A stretch of DNA of 64,000 nucleotides from Alkalinema sp. FACHB-956 (GCF_014697025.1 NZ_JACJRC010000010.1:62001-126000), one strand, 5' to 3'; positions 24,940-34,897 are shown, counted from the stretch's first letter. The notes: generated by a model not told the origin, from the letters alone. Numbers and translations: made by a program.

Positions 24940-27324
24940 ATGGCTCAGTTTCAGGACTTTTTGGCACACCTCAACCCGTCCCAACGGCAAGCGGTCGAAC
25001 ACTTTTGTGGGCCATTGTTGGTTGTGGCGGGGGCTGGATCTGGCAAAACGCGAGCCTTGACCTATCGTATCGCGAATCTTGTTCTGACCCATCGTGTGGA
25101 TCCAGAAAATATTCTTGCGGTCACCTTCACCAACAAAGCCGCCAAGGAGATGAAGGATCGGATTGAGCGGTTGTTTGCCGATCAGCAGGCTCAGGCAAGC
25201 CATGGCAAACCCTTGAATGCTTTGCCGGAATATGAACAGACCAAGCTGCGATCGCAGGTCTACAAAACCATTACCAAAGACCTGTGGATTGGCACGTTCC
25301 ATGCCCTCTGCTGCCGAATTCTGCGCTTTGATATTGAGAAGTACACTGACGAAAAAGGTCGGACATGGACGAAAACCTTTTCGATCTTTGATGAATCCGA
25401 TGTCCAAAGTGTGATTAAAGATATCATTGTTAATAAGCTGAACTTAGACGATAAGAAGTTTGAGCCGCGTAATGTTCGCTACGCCATCAGCAATGCTAAA
25501 AACAAAGGACTGTCTCCAGCAGAGGTAGAACGGGAACAGCCGAATTTCCGAGGTCGGGTTATTGCTGATGTGTATAACCATTACCTCGATCGACTGGCGG
25601 AAAATAACGCTCTGGACTTTGATGATTTAATTTGGCTTCCGGTAAAGCTATTTCAACAAAATGAACAGGTGCGGGATTACTGGCATCGACGCTTCCGTCA
25701 CATTTTGGTTGATGAATACCAGGATACGAATCGCACGCAATACGATCTGCTGCAACAATTGACGACCAACGGCCAATCTCCGCGCAAGTTCAACGATTGG
25801 AACCACCGATCGATCTTTGTGGTGGGCGATGCAGATCAGTCGATTTACTCCTTTAGATCGGCGGATTTCACCATCCTGATGGGCTTCCAAGAAGACTTCG
25901 GCGATCGTAAAGCCGATACGGAAACGCAGACGATGGTGAAGCTGGAGGAAAACTATCGATCGACGGCGAATATCCTGGAAATGGCGAATGCGTTGATTGA
26001 GAACAATACCGAACGCATTGATAAAGTCCTCAAGGCTACTCGCGGGGAAGGGGAAGCCGTCTATTGCCATCGCTGTGAGGATGAAGTGGATGAGGCCGAA
26101 TTTGTGGTGCGGCAAATTCAGAGCTTGGAGCGCACCAATCCAGAGTTGACCTGGGGCAAATTCGCGCTCCTTTATCGCACCAATGCCCAATCCCGCGCCT
26201 TGGAAGAATCCCTCCGCCGTGCCGCCGTGCCCTACAAAATCATTGGGGGCCTACGCTTCTACGATCGTAAAGAAATTAAGGATGTGCTGGCCTATTTGCG
26301 TGCGGTTGCCAATCCTGCCGATACAGTCAGTTTGCTGCGGGTGATTAATACCCCCAAACGTGGGGTCGGCAAATCCACGATCGAATCGTTAGTCAGAGCC
26401 GCCACGGAATTAGAGACATCTTTGTGGCAGATTCTCAGCGATGAAACTTCTGTTAAAACCCTGGCAGGCCGTTCTGCTAAAGGGGTTTTAGCGTTTTCCA
26501 GCTTGATTCACAAGTATCGTCAACGGCTTGATCAGATGTCTGCTTCAGAATTGGTGCAAAACTTGTTGGAGGAATCGGGTTACTTAGATGATCTGAAAAT
26601 GCAGGGCACCGATGAAGCGATCGATCGCATGGAAAACGTGCAGGAGTTATACAACGCAGTCTTGCAATTTGAGGAAGACAGCGAAGACGATCGTAGCTTA
26701 ACGGGATTTTTGGCCAGTGCGGCCCTCGCATCCGATCTTGACGATAAAAATAACGAAGATGAGGTCGTTTCCCTCATGACGTTGCATTCGTCGAAGGGGT
26801 TGGAATTTCCGGTGGTCTTTCTGGTGGGATTGGAACAGGGGCTATTCCCCAGTTATCGATCGCTGGATGATCCCGCCGCGATCGAAGAAGAACGGCGGCT
26901 GTGTTATGTGGGCATTACCCGTGCTCAGGAACGACTGTTTATCTCCTATGCGCGGGAACGGCGGCTCTATGGCAACCGGGAACCAGCAATGCCATCACTC
27001 TTTCTTGCGGAATTACCTAAGGAATTACTGGAAAGCAATACGCTGTCAGCGATCCCGTCCCGGCTGAGTCAGGGAATGGCATCGGGGCGGGTTGCTAGCA
27101 GTAAAACCGCTGGCAAGGCTGCAACTAGCTCAACCTTCAAAGCTCGGAACAATCCCCCCCAGGAATGGAAGGTGGGCGATAAGTTAGTCCATGAGGCGTT
27201 TGGGACAGGTCAGGTGAGCCATGTGTTTGGCAATGGTAGCAAGGTGAATTTAGGGGTGAAGTTTCCTAAAGCTGGACACAAGATTATTGATCCGAAGATT
27301 GCGCCAATTCGCAAGGTGCAGTAA
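24940..27324 (+). CDS. pcrA: PcrA/UvrD-type DNA helicase
   Basis: 794 residues from the ATG at 24940. Superfamily 1 motifs are complete: LNPSQRQAVEHF (Q motif), AGAGSGKTRAL (Walker A, 30-40), AVTFTNKAAKEMKDR (Ia), ILVDEYQDTNRTQY (II), VVGDADQSIYSFR (III), LEENYRST (IV), VVSLMTLHSSKGLEFPVVFL (V) and YVGITRAQERL (VI). The C-terminal Tudor-like domain of PcrA is present (WKVGDKLVHEAFGTGQV). It unwinds DNA 3'-5' in nucleotide excision repair, transcription-coupled repair and replication restart. A frame from 24907 starts at an implausible upstream ATG. Confidence 0.95.
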   Translation: MAQFQDFLAHLNPSQRQAVEHFCGPLLVVAGAGSGKTRALTYRIANLVLTHRVDPENILAVTFTNKAAKEMKDRIERLFADQQAQASHGKPLNALPEYEQTKLRSQVYKTITKDLWIGTFHALCCRILRFDIEKYTDEKGRTWTKTFSIFDESDVQSVIKDIIVNKLNLDDKKFEPRNVRYAISNAKNKGLSPAEVEREQPNFRGRVIADVYNHYLDRLAENNALDFDDLIWLPVKLFQQNEQVRDYWHRRFRHILVDEYQDTNRTQYDLLQQLTTNGQSPRKFNDWNHRSIFVVGDADQSIYSFRSADFTILMGFQEDFGDRKADTETQTMVKLEENYRSTANILEMANALIENNTERIDKVLKATRGEGEAVYCHRCEDEVDEAEFVVRQIQSLERTNPELTWGKFALLYRTNAQSRALEESLRRAAVPYKIIGGLRFYDRKEIKDVLAYLRAVANPADTVSLLRVINTPKRGVGKSTIESLVRAATELETSLWQILSDETSVKTLAGRSAKGVLAFSSLIHKYRQRLDQMSASELVQNLLEESGYLDDLKMQGTDEAIDRMENVQELYNAVLQFEEDSEDDRSLTGFLASAALASDLDDKNNEDEVVSLMTLHSSKGLEFPVVFLVGLEQGLFPSYRSLDDPAAIEEERRLCYVGITRAQERLFISYARERRLYGNREPAMPSLFLAELPKELLESNTLSAIPSRLSQGMASGRVASSKTAGKAATSSTFKARNNPPQEWKVGDKLVHEAFGTGQVSHVFGNGSKVNLGVKFPKAGHKIIDPKIAPIRKVQ

Positions 27325-27330
27325 GTTGCC

Positions 27331-27415
27331 TCTTGACACTCCCCCATCTGAAGCACGGGGGGATTCTTGGCTCTAGGAAGTCACTTGTCCTGACAGGATT
27401 GCTCCAGTGACGAGG
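27331..27415. mobile_element. Possible IS200/IS605-family end remnant
   Basis: Just after pcrA the sequence cttgacactcccc, a short spacer, then gggggattcttgg, forms a hairpin (TCCCCC at 27340 with GGGGGGA at 27357). This is followed by a tgctccagtgac segment. It resembles the subterminal ends of IS605/TnpB elements that recur in cyanobacterial genomes. No transposase or tnpB lies nearby, so this is at most a solo end. It could also serve as the pcrA terminator. Identification is from memory of such ends, not from alignment. Confidence 0.45.
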
Positions 27416-27418
27416 GTT

Positions 27419-28039
27419 TTACGCATTTACCTGATAACTGGAGTAAGACGACAAAGACGCTGGGTCAGGATAGGCATGGGTCGCCACGGTTGGAGATTGC
27501 GGATGGCTGCTCGTCGCAGTCTCAGCCTCCGGCCAATCAACCGTCTGCACCATTTCATGCACCACCAACACCGAACAAGATGCATGTTGCAGAATATATT
27601 GACTGACACTATTCATACCCACCTGACGCACCCCTTGGTTTTCGCGATGGCCAATCACAATTAAGTCCGCTTTCCATTGATCGGCAAGCTGACAAATTTT
27701 CAACTCTGGATTCCCCATTTGGCAAGCCACCTGCGTGGCAACCCCTTTGGCGATCGCCTGCTGAAGATAGAGATCGATCCATTGTCGCGCTTTTTTCAAT
27801 TCATGTTCTAGGCGATGTTGTTGCACCCGTCGCAGCGTATCGTACATCGACTGCGCATCCTGGGCATTGCGAATATCGAGAGACGTGGGCATCGTCGCCT
27901 GCACATCGCGATCGGTTTTGACCGTATGGGTAATTAACAAATGACTAGCCTGGGGATGCACCTGATCGATCGCGCGACCAAACACCCAATCATCCTTACT
28001 GGAGTGATCCAAAGCAACTAAAACGCGGCGAAAGCTCAT
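27419..28039 (-). CDS. Universal stress protein (UspA family)
   Basis: 206 residues from the ATG at 28039 (MSFRRVLVALDHSSKDD). The Usp fold ends with the nucleotide-binding motif G-x2-G-x9-G-S/T in degenerate form: VIGHRENQGVRQVGMNSVSQYILQHASCSVLVVH. The first Gly is followed by H-R-E-N rather than a simple G-x2-G, so ATP binding is uncertain. A ~45-residue C-terminal extension rich in Ser/Ala/Tyr is not part of the fold and ends four bases from the IS-like remnant. Universal stress proteins support survival in starvation and redox stress. Monocistronic, convergent with pcrA. Confidence 0.85.
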   Translation of the reverse strand: MSFRRVLVALDHSSKDDWVFGRAIDQVHPQASHLLITHTVKTDRDVQATMPTSLDIRNAQDAQSMYDTLRRVQQHRLEHELKKARQWIDLYLQQAIAKGVATQVACQMGNPELKICQLADQWKADLIVIGHRENQGVRQVGMNSVSQYILQHASCSVLVVHEMVQTVDWPEAETATSSHPQSPTVATHAYPDPASLSSYSSYQVNA

Positions 28040-28522
28040 AATTGAATCCCCTCGCATACAGCATGGTATCAAATCAAGCTGGACAACAGATAAACCGTAG
28101 TTAACCGTAGTTAAACCATAGTCACGGTCATGGAAGGAACTGAGTTAGCAAGTAGGCGAGAGAGATGCAACCCAGATAAGCGGATGACATAACATAATTG
28201 CCCCCAGAACGTAACGCAAAAGTTGATTTATTCAACTCTGGGACTATCATTGCAATTAAAGTTCGCGATCGATCCTAATCAGAAACAAAGTTAACTAACA
28301 ATAGATTAGCAGATGGAAATCAGTAGATCGAAACCCATGAAACGTCAATGTCGCAGCGCCAACAGTCTAATTCAAGCCTACTGAGAAGTATGATATAAAT
28401 CCAGGAAGTTTCCAAGATTGACAAAAAACAATACAAAAGTTAATAAACACCATCGACGGACAACACGATCGCATCTCAATTTGTGACTCTGCCGCAGGCA
28501 GAAAGCTAGGGAGTCTGCCCCT
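28040..28522. other. Intergenic region between usp and dprA
   Basis: About 480 AT-rich bases. Near-repeats taaccgtagttaaaccgtag-like occur at 28090-28115. An open frame at 28378-28593 overlaps the 3' end of dprA in another frame and looks spurious. I see no RNA gene or clear terminator. Confidence 0.45.
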
Positions 28523-29680
28523 TCACACCACGCGATAGCGCATTCCAGGATCTTGATGCACCACACCCATGAGTTCCAACTGTAAAAGAGCACTACTCAC
28601 ATCTCCCGTCGGCAATTGCGTTTGCTGAACCAAGCAATCGATCGGCACTGAGCCATCCATCTCAATCAGCATTTCCAGAATCGTTCTCAGCATCGGTTCT
28701 AAAGTCGTTAAATCAACAGAAGCCATCACTGACGCTGAAGATGAACTTGGTGCTGATGCACTTTGCACTGTCGCTAATGTTGTGTAATCAATTCCCGGTA
28801 ACGCCCCCAGTAGGGTTAACAACTTCTCCGGTTTCGGGATAATTTGCGCCCCTTGGGAGATCAAGTTAATGCAACCTTCAGCTTGGGGATTATCCAGATT
28901 GCCTGCCAGGGCATAGACTTCCCGTCCACACTCATTCCCCAAGCGAGCAGTAATCAGGGCACCGGACTTTTCACCAGCTTCCATGACTAAAATCGCTCGG
29001 CTAAGACCCGCGACAATGCGGTTGCGGCGGGGAAAATGGGCTTTATCCGGCTTGGTTCCGTGGGGATATTCACTCAGCAGCAGTCCCCGATCGAGGATTT
29101 GCCGATACAACTGGCGGTTACTCGCAGGATAAATTTGATCAACCCCCGTTCCGAGCACTGCAATCGTCGATCCCTGCGCCTCTAAGCAAGCCTGATGGGC
29201 GATCGCGTCAATGCCATCCGCCAACCCCGACAAAATCGTAAAGTTGTTCTGGCTGAGCAGTTTACTAATGCGGTGAGTCCAGCGTTTACCGTAATCCGAT
29301 GGGTTGCGCGTGCCCACAATGGCAATTCCAGGCGCAGTTGCGAGGTTAGCCAGCAGGTGGGGATTGCCTAAATAATGCAACACCGCAGGCTTATCTGGAA
29401 TTTCCTGTAACAGCGGAGGATAGTCTGGATCGCTAGGCGTCCAGAACTGGGGATTGCTTTGCTCATAGGCCCGGAGAAGTTCGATCGGGTGCAGATCGCG
29501 GCGATCCTGCACAATGCGATCGGCGGTCAGGAGGCCAATGCCCTCCACGTTTAACAATTCCGCTGCCGTTGCCTCCCAAGCCGTCTGCAAATCCCCAAAA
29601 TACTCGCGCAGCCGGTTGAGCAACACATCCCCCACCCCTGCAACTTCCCGCCAAGCCAACCAGTACGCCCGCTCCTGCAC
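28523..29680 (-). CDS. dprA: DNA-processing protein DprA/Smf
   Basis: 385 residues beginning at a GTG (29680; QERAYWLAWREVAGVG). An N-terminal helix-hairpin-helix (ELLNVEGIGLLTADRIV) precedes the Rossmann-like DprA core: GIAIVGTRNPSDYGKRW, ILSGLADGIDAIAHQACL, TIAVLGTGVDQIYPASNRQLY, AHFPRRNRIVAGLS, KSGALITARLGNECGREVYALAGNL. A winged-helix domain lies at the C-terminus (LVQQTQLPTGDVSSALLQLELMG, preceded by a Ser/Ala linker). DprA loads RecA onto incoming single-stranded DNA during natural transformation. All core motifs are intact, so uptake or recombination competence is plausible in this organism. Confidence 0.94.
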   Translation of the reverse strand: MQERAYWLAWREVAGVGDVLLNRLREYFGDLQTAWEATAAELLNVEGIGLLTADRIVQDRRDLHPIELLRAYEQSNPQFWTPSDPDYPPLLQEIPDKPAVLHYLGNPHLLANLATAPGIAIVGTRNPSDYGKRWTHRISKLLSQNNFTILSGLADGIDAIAHQACLEAQGSTIAVLGTGVDQIYPASNRQLYRQILDRGLLLSEYPHGTKPDKAHFPRRNRIVAGLSRAILVMEAGEKSGALITARLGNECGREVYALAGNLDNPQAEGCINLISQGAQIIPKPEKLLTLLGALPGIDYTTLATVQSASAPSSSSASVMASVDLTTLEPMLRTILEMLIEMDGSVPIDCLVQQTQLPTGDVSSALLQLELMGVVHQDPGMRYRVV

Positions 29681-29874
29681 CGTTTATTTCCCTACATGCT
29701 CAATTGTGCTTAATTCGATCATTTGAGTTATTATGCCCAGATTGGGTTAGGGCTTGATACCGGTCTTGATCCCGTAGGGATTCTTGATCCTGTTTTGATC
29801 CATGTGCTTTGCGCTGTAGCGTTTGACCTATCACGATCGTGTCTTTTGACGTTCATTAACCTGCCACTGCCACC

Positions 29875-31086
29875 ATGCCCGATCGTCCGATCTACCTTGA
29901 CTGCCACGCCACAACACCCGTAGACGATCGTGTCTTTGAGGCGATGAAACCCTTTTTTACAGAGTTTTTTGGCAATCCCGCCAGCGTGACCCATCAGTAT
30001 GGCTGGGAGGCCGAAGCCGCCGTCAACCAGTCAAGGACAACCCTCGCAGATGCGATCGGCGCAACCCCCGAGGAAATTATTTTCACCAGCGGTGCAACGG
30101 AAGCGAATAACCTGGCAATTAAGGGCATTGCCGAAGCGTATTACAGCCAAGGCAAACACATTGTCACCGTTGCCACGGAACACAATGCTGTGCTTGATCC
30201 CTGTCGGTATTTGCAAACCTTAGGCTTTGAAATCACCATTCTGCCAGTGCAATCCGATGGCTTGCTAGATTTAGCGCAATTGGAAGCCGCCTTGCGATCG
30301 GACACCATTCTCGTGTCGGTCATGGTAGCGAATAACGAAATTGGGGTTGTGCAACCGATCGCTGACATCGGCCAAATCTGCCACGATCGCCAAATCATCT
30401 TCCACACTGACGCCGCCCAAGCGATCGGGAAAATCCCCCTCAACGTACAAAGTCTGCAAGTGGATTTGATGTCCCTGACAGCCCATAAGGTCTACGGCCC
30501 CAAGGGCATCGGAGCCTTGTACGTGCGGCGACGCCATCCACGAGTCACCCTAGCCCCCCAACTCCACGGCGGGGGCCACGAACGGGGCCTCAGATCGGGC
30601 ACACTTTACCCGCCCCAAATTGTTGGGTTTGCCAAGGCCGTGGACCTTGCCCTAGCCACCTTACCGGAGGAAGCCCAACGCCTCCGCCAACTCCGCGATC
30701 GCCTGTGGGCCCAATTACAATCCTTGGCAGGTGTGCACCTCAACGGTCATCCTGAGCAACGCCTACCGGGAAATTTAAATCTCAGCATTGCTGGAGTGGA
30801 CAGCGCAGCATTACTCGTAGCATTGCAATCCACGATCGCCATTTCCTCCGGTTCCGCTTGCACCTCCGCTAAAATTGCCCCCTCCCACGTCCTCACAGCC
30901 TTAGGTCTGACGGATGACCTCGCCTTTGCATCCCTGCGCTTTGGCATTGGTCGATTTAACACCGAAGCTGAGATCGATCGGGCAGCCCAAGCAGTGATCA
31001 CAGCAGTCAACACACTGCGTAATAATGCAATCAACACACCGCACAGTGATGCAATCAACACCGCAATCAACAGCCCCCCTGACTGA
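29875..31086 (+). CDS. iscS: Cysteine desulfurase, IscS/NifS type
   Basis: 403 residues. The PLP-binding lysine is in LTAHKVYGPKG (K205), and the substrate-activating cysteine is in AISSGSACTSA (C329), with the short loop of group I IscS/NifS enzymes. IYLDCHATTPVD and TSGATEANNLAI are the other family motifs. It removes sulfur from cysteine for iron-sulfur clusters and thiolated tRNA. The last ~20 residues (NNAINTPHSDAINTAINS) are a recent-looking tandem repeat of the gene's 3' end and are unlikely to matter for activity. No isc/suf partners lie nearby. The ATG at 29875 is the family-typical start. Confidence 0.92.
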   Translation: MPDRPIYLDCHATTPVDDRVFEAMKPFFTEFFGNPASVTHQYGWEAEAAVNQSRTTLADAIGATPEEIIFTSGATEANNLAIKGIAEAYYSQGKHIVTVATEHNAVLDPCRYLQTLGFEITILPVQSDGLLDLAQLEAALRSDTILVSVMVANNEIGVVQPIADIGQICHDRQIIFHTDAAQAIGKIPLNVQSLQVDLMSLTAHKVYGPKGIGALYVRRRHPRVTLAPQLHGGGHERGLRSGTLYPPQIVGFAKAVDLALATLPEEAQRLRQLRDRLWAQLQSLAGVHLNGHPEQRLPGNLNLSIAGVDSAALLVALQSTIAISSGSACTSAKIAPSHVLTALGLTDDLAFASLRFGIGRFNTEAEIDRAAQAVITAVNTLRNNAINTPHSDAINTAINSPPD

Positions 31087-31104
31087 CCGATAGCGCCAAC
31101 CCGT

Positions 31105-34100
31105 CTAACTCAGGGCCGTCACGATCGCGGAAGCCTCTTCACCATTGATCCGCCACAAGGCCCGACTGGCCTCCTGCCGCACGAGGGATAGCTCCCCTTT
31201 GCACGCTGCAATCAGTGCCGGAACTGCCTCCTTAGCCTCCGACCCGATCGCGCCTAAGGCATAGGCCGCCACCCAGCGCACCTGCCAATCTTCATCCTGC
31301 AAACAGCGGGTCAGCGCAGGCACCGCAATTCTGGCATTGGATTCGAAACTCGCTAGCACCCAAGCTGCACTACTGCGAACGTGGGGCACCTTGGATTCCA
31401 ACGCACTAATTAAGGCAGGAATCGCCACCGTTCCAATTTTTCCAAGGGCCGCGATCGCCTCTCCCGAAATGCGGCGATCGGGATCCCGAATCCGCTCCAC
31501 CAAGGCCGGAATCGCACTGCGAGCCTCCGCCCCAATCTGACCCACGGCACGAATGGACTCCTGGCGCACCTGCCAGTGATCATCCTGGAACGCTTTCACC
31601 AATGCGGGTAACACCGGTTTCGCCGAACTCCCCAAATCACTCAGCTCACGAATTGCCCGCAGGCGACTGTCCAGTAACTCATCCTGCAACTTCGGTGCCA
31701 GCCGCGCCAGCCGCTGCTCCACCTGGGCCCGCCGCAGCAATTCCGCACTCAACCCCACACGCCGCCCTAGCTCATCCAGAATAAATTCCGGAATATCCAT
31801 ATCGACGCCACGGGAAAGACAACAATCCCGCAACGCTAGCAGAAATCCTTGGATGCTTTCTGGTGCACCGGGCATGGCATCCGCTTGCAGCAAAAAGTCA
31901 GCCCACAAATAAGCCTCATTCCCATACAACTCGACTAAATGGAGGGCGGCTAAACATTCTGCCAATGGATCAAGGGCGAAGCAGATTTGATCCTGGGCAG
32001 GGCCAACGGTATGCAGAATGCGTAAGCGTTTTTCTAAATGTTTTAAGTGATTTTTTGCCGTTTCACTATCCACTCCCAACTGCGTTTCCAATTCCATCAA
32101 AATCGTTTCTCGCCGCGCAGGAGTCGGACGGAAAGATTGCTTTAAGCATTCCCAAGCAATAATTTTGCTGTCTTGGTGAATGGTGGGATTATCCGGTTCA
32201 TCTTCGTTATGATTCCGGTTGAGTTCGTTTAAGTAACTCAGCATTAAATCAGGAATATTATCCGGTAGATTGTCCTCCCGATCGTGATCCTTGGTGGAAA
32301 TCATTTGCTCAGCATAGAGTTTCGCTAGCAAGACGGTAATATTGCGCTGCCCCACCATTTTGGACAACTGGCTACAGGCGTCAAAGTATTCCGAATCCTT
32401 AAACAATTCCCGTTTATTGCATTGGGTCAAATAGGCTTCTAGGAAAGATGAAAGACGATTGCCTTCAATTCGCATTGGACGCACGATCGTCTTCGGCACG
32501 CCATCCAAGGTTTCCTCCACCCGCGACGTCACAATTAACGCATTGGCCGGAAAATCGGGATGGCCAGGACGAATCTCCTGCCGCGTCGCATCACTCAGTT
32601 CCGAAAGGCGATCGACGATGACTAAAATGCGGCGTTGGCGCAGCAGTTTTTCAATGAATTCATCGGACAGCGGTTCCGCCGAATCCACCAGCGCCTGTAA
32701 CTGCCCCCGAATCGCTTCCCGGAAGGGATCCTTGTCCTCCGGCACTTTAAAATCCAATTCCTGCTCCAGCAACACCGGAATCATGCGATGGCGGCAGAGG
32801 CGTTGGTCTTTGTGATCGGCCATAGCCCACTTCGCCATATTGCAGGCCAAACTGGTTTTGCCAATGCCCCCTTCCCCCCAAATCAGCAAACATTGCCGCC
32901 CATCCCAGAAGGTGGAATGCATATCCTGGCTGCTCAGTTCCGCGATCGTATTGCCCTGCATCACCACCGGAATGGGAATATAAACGGCCCGATCGCTCAC
33001 CGTACTCTTGTGGGCAAAGGCATCCCGCGCGATCGGCACTTGTTGTTCCACCCAGGCATCCAGCACCCGAGGATGGTAATGGAACCAGCCCAAAAACATG
33101 ACAAACCGCAGAGGCACCTTAATTGTGTTGCCTAGGGGGGTCGGCAATTCAAAATCCGTATAGGGTTTGAGCAAATCGTTGAGTTTCAACAACCACAGCG
33201 GACGCAGCAACAAAATTAAGAGCCAAAACGCAGGCGTGGCCACAATGTATAACCCCACCAGGGCGATCGCAGGATTCTCCTTGGCCCAATCTAAGGTGCG
33301 CTCAAACAGTTGGGAATCCTTTGTAGATTTCAACACCGTGAGCGATCGCTTGACCGCTACTACCACTTCATCACTGAAACCATTCTCAGGATCCTCTAAA
33401 ACGGGCAACATTTTTTCCAGATGTTCGATCGCATCCATCAGCTCCTCACGGGACAGCTTCGTCGCTTCATCCTGGAGTCCGCCTGCAATGCGACTCAGGG
33501 CATTGGCCGCACTCAGCCGCACACCCATATTGGTATCTTTCAAGGTTTCAGTCAGGGCTGGCAGCGCTGCTTGGGACTGGGAGCCGATGCGGCCTAAAGC
33601 CGCCGCCGCATTTAACCGCACATCCTTATCCGCATCCGCCAACACCTTCATCAGATCGGGAATCGCGGGGGCAGCAGCTTCTCCCATGCGCCCCAGGGAG
33701 AGCGCCGCAAAGGACCGTAATTCCCGATCGCTGCCTTGCAATAGCTTAACCAACTCTTCCACCGACCCCCCGGCCTCTCCCCCAATCCGACCCAGGGCTG
33801 TAATGGCACTGAGGCGAATATCCTTATCGGGATCATGCAACGCTTGGCTCAGGGCAGGGACTGCCGCTTTGGCATCCGCGCCCAACCTTCCCAAGGCCGT
33901 AATTGCACTTTGCCGCACTCCTTCATCGTTATCCGCCAGCGCCTCAACCAATTTAGGCACCGCACTTTTGGCATCACTTCCCAGTCCAGACAACGCCGCA
34001 ATCGCATTGGACTTGACCCCCTGACTGGAATCTTCCAACGCCTCAATCAACGCAGGTACGGCAGGTTTGGCCGCATTTCCCATACGGCTGAGGGCATTGG

Positions 34101-34554
34101 CCGCGCTAATCCGCACCCCTTCATTGGGATCCTTCAGCACCACAATCAGTTCAGGAACGGCGGCCTTGGCCTTAGGCCCGATCGCCCCTAGGCTGCGCGC
34201 GGCTTGACTCCGAATTTCTGCATTGCGATCGCTGAGGGCTTCACTGAGGGCGGGCACCGCTAATTCTGCATCGGAGCCAAGTTCCGACAGGGCCTCGATC
34301 GCAGCAAGACGATTTTTCAGGGGAGCCTTACGATTTTCGATCACTTCTAGCAAAGGCTCGATCGCGGCAGAACCGGCTTGTTGCAATTTTTGGACAGCTT
34401 TATCTCGCTTAGCTTCATTGGTCAGTTTCTGCACTTCGGCCACCAGTCGCTCACTGGCCCAGACCGGGGGAGCCGTCATCAGCGTAATAGGCATCACGCA
34501 CCAAGCACTGAGCTGCATGACCCAGAATAGCGATCGTAGATTGGAAGTAGCCAT
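31105..34554 (-). CDS. Signal peptide-HEAT-TM-NACHT-HEAT protein
   Basis: 1149 residues. A cleavable-looking signal peptide (1-34, ending PPVWASE) precedes roughly ten HEAT/PBS-lyase-type repeats (~60-360), each carrying V-R/K-x-x-A-x-x-A-L-x-x-x-G. A transmembrane segment lies at ~430-455 (AIALVGLYIVATPAFWLLILLL). Then comes a NACHT-type NTPase with Walker A WGEGGIGKTSLA at ~559-570 and Walker-B-like RRILVIVDRLSEL at ~640-655, and about five more HEAT repeats at ~965-1145 (DDHWQVRQESIRAVGQIG). The topology implies external HEAT repeats sensing something and a cytoplasmic NTPase with its own HEAT scaffold. Homologues by parts are common; this whole architecture is unusual to me. Adjacent, convergent iscS seems unrelated. 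Confidence 0.82.
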   Translation of the reverse strand: MATSNLRSLFWVMQLSAWCVMPITLMTAPPVWASERLVAEVQKLTNEAKRDKAVQKLQQAGSAAIEPLLEVIENRKAPLKNRLAAIEALSELGSDAELAVPALSEALSDRNAEIRSQAARSLGAIGPKAKAAVPELIVVLKDPNEGVRISAANALSRMGNAAKPAVPALIEALEDSSQGVKSNAIAALSGLGSDAKSAVPKLVEALADNDEGVRQSAITALGRLGADAKAAVPALSQALHDPDKDIRLSAITALGRIGGEAGGSVEELVKLLQGSDRELRSFAALSLGRMGEAAAPAIPDLMKVLADADKDVRLNAAAALGRIGSQSQAALPALTETLKDTNMGVRLSAANALSRIAGGLQDEATKLSREELMDAIEHLEKMLPVLEDPENGFSDEVVVAVKRSLTVLKSTKDSQLFERTLDWAKENPAIALVGLYIVATPAFWLLILLLRPLWLLKLNDLLKPYTDFELPTPLGNTIKVPLRFVMFLGWFHYHPRVLDAWVEQQVPIARDAFAHKSTVSDRAVYIPIPVVMQGNTIAELSSQDMHSTFWDGRQCLLIWGEGGIGKTSLACNMAKWAMADHKDQRLCRHRMIPVLLEQELDFKVPEDKDPFREAIRGQLQALVDSAEPLSDEFIEKLLRQRRILVIVDRLSELSDATRQEIRPGHPDFPANALIVTSRVEETLDGVPKTIVRPMRIEGNRLSSFLEAYLTQCNKRELFKDSEYFDACSQLSKMVGQRNITVLLAKLYAEQMISTKDHDREDNLPDNIPDLMLSYLNELNRNHNEDEPDNPTIHQDSKIIAWECLKQSFRPTPARRETILMELETQLGVDSETAKNHLKHLEKRLRILHTVGPAQDQICFALDPLAECLAALHLVELYGNEAYLWADFLLQADAMPGAPESIQGFLLALRDCCLSRGVDMDIPEFILDELGRRVGLSAELLRRAQVEQRLARLAPKLQDELLDSRLRAIRELSDLGSSAKPVLPALVKAFQDDHWQVRQESIRAVGQIGAEARSAIPALVERIRDPDRRISGEAIAALGKIGTVAIPALISALESKVPHVRSSAAWVLASFESNARIAVPALTRCLQDEDWQVRWVAAYALGAIGSEAKEAVPALIAACKGELSLVRQEASRALWRINGEEASAIVTALS

Positions 34555-34897
34555 AGCACCCGCCAGAAAATCAACGTTGTGAGGACGAAACGCTTAGCAG
34601 GGTGCCATCTAAAAACTCGCGTCCATCCTAATTTGCTATTCACAACCCATCTGCCAGCATCCCCGGACAGAGCAGCTCTTAACCAGTGGATCCAAATACA
34701 GCATGATTGCAATCGAAAAATCAGGAAGGAATGACGATGCTCGGAACGAAAGGACGGTGATGAGAAGTAGATGACGATGCCTAAAAATAGGCAACCCTGC
34801 TGCGCCTAGGATGCCCAATGAGGGAAACCACCGAACAGGCGATCGCAAAATTTTCCAATCCTCGCAAAATTACGGGAGCCAGGGGCAGTAATTTTCG
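34555..34897. other. Intergenic region between HEAT-NACHT and histidine kinase genes
   Basis: About 340 bp with no convincing ORF. Both flanking genes are on the minus strand, so it should contain the promoter of the HEAT-NACHT gene. No clear -35/-10 pair or terminator was identified. Confidence 0.4.

Noticed and set aside
28378-28593. 71-residue frame overlapping the dprA 3' end
   Set aside because: Overlaps dprA in another frame with no supporting feature.
33167-34024. 285-residue open frame antisense to the HEAT repeats
   Set aside because: Ser/Ala/Arg-rich mirror of the repeated HEAT codons; no domain signature.
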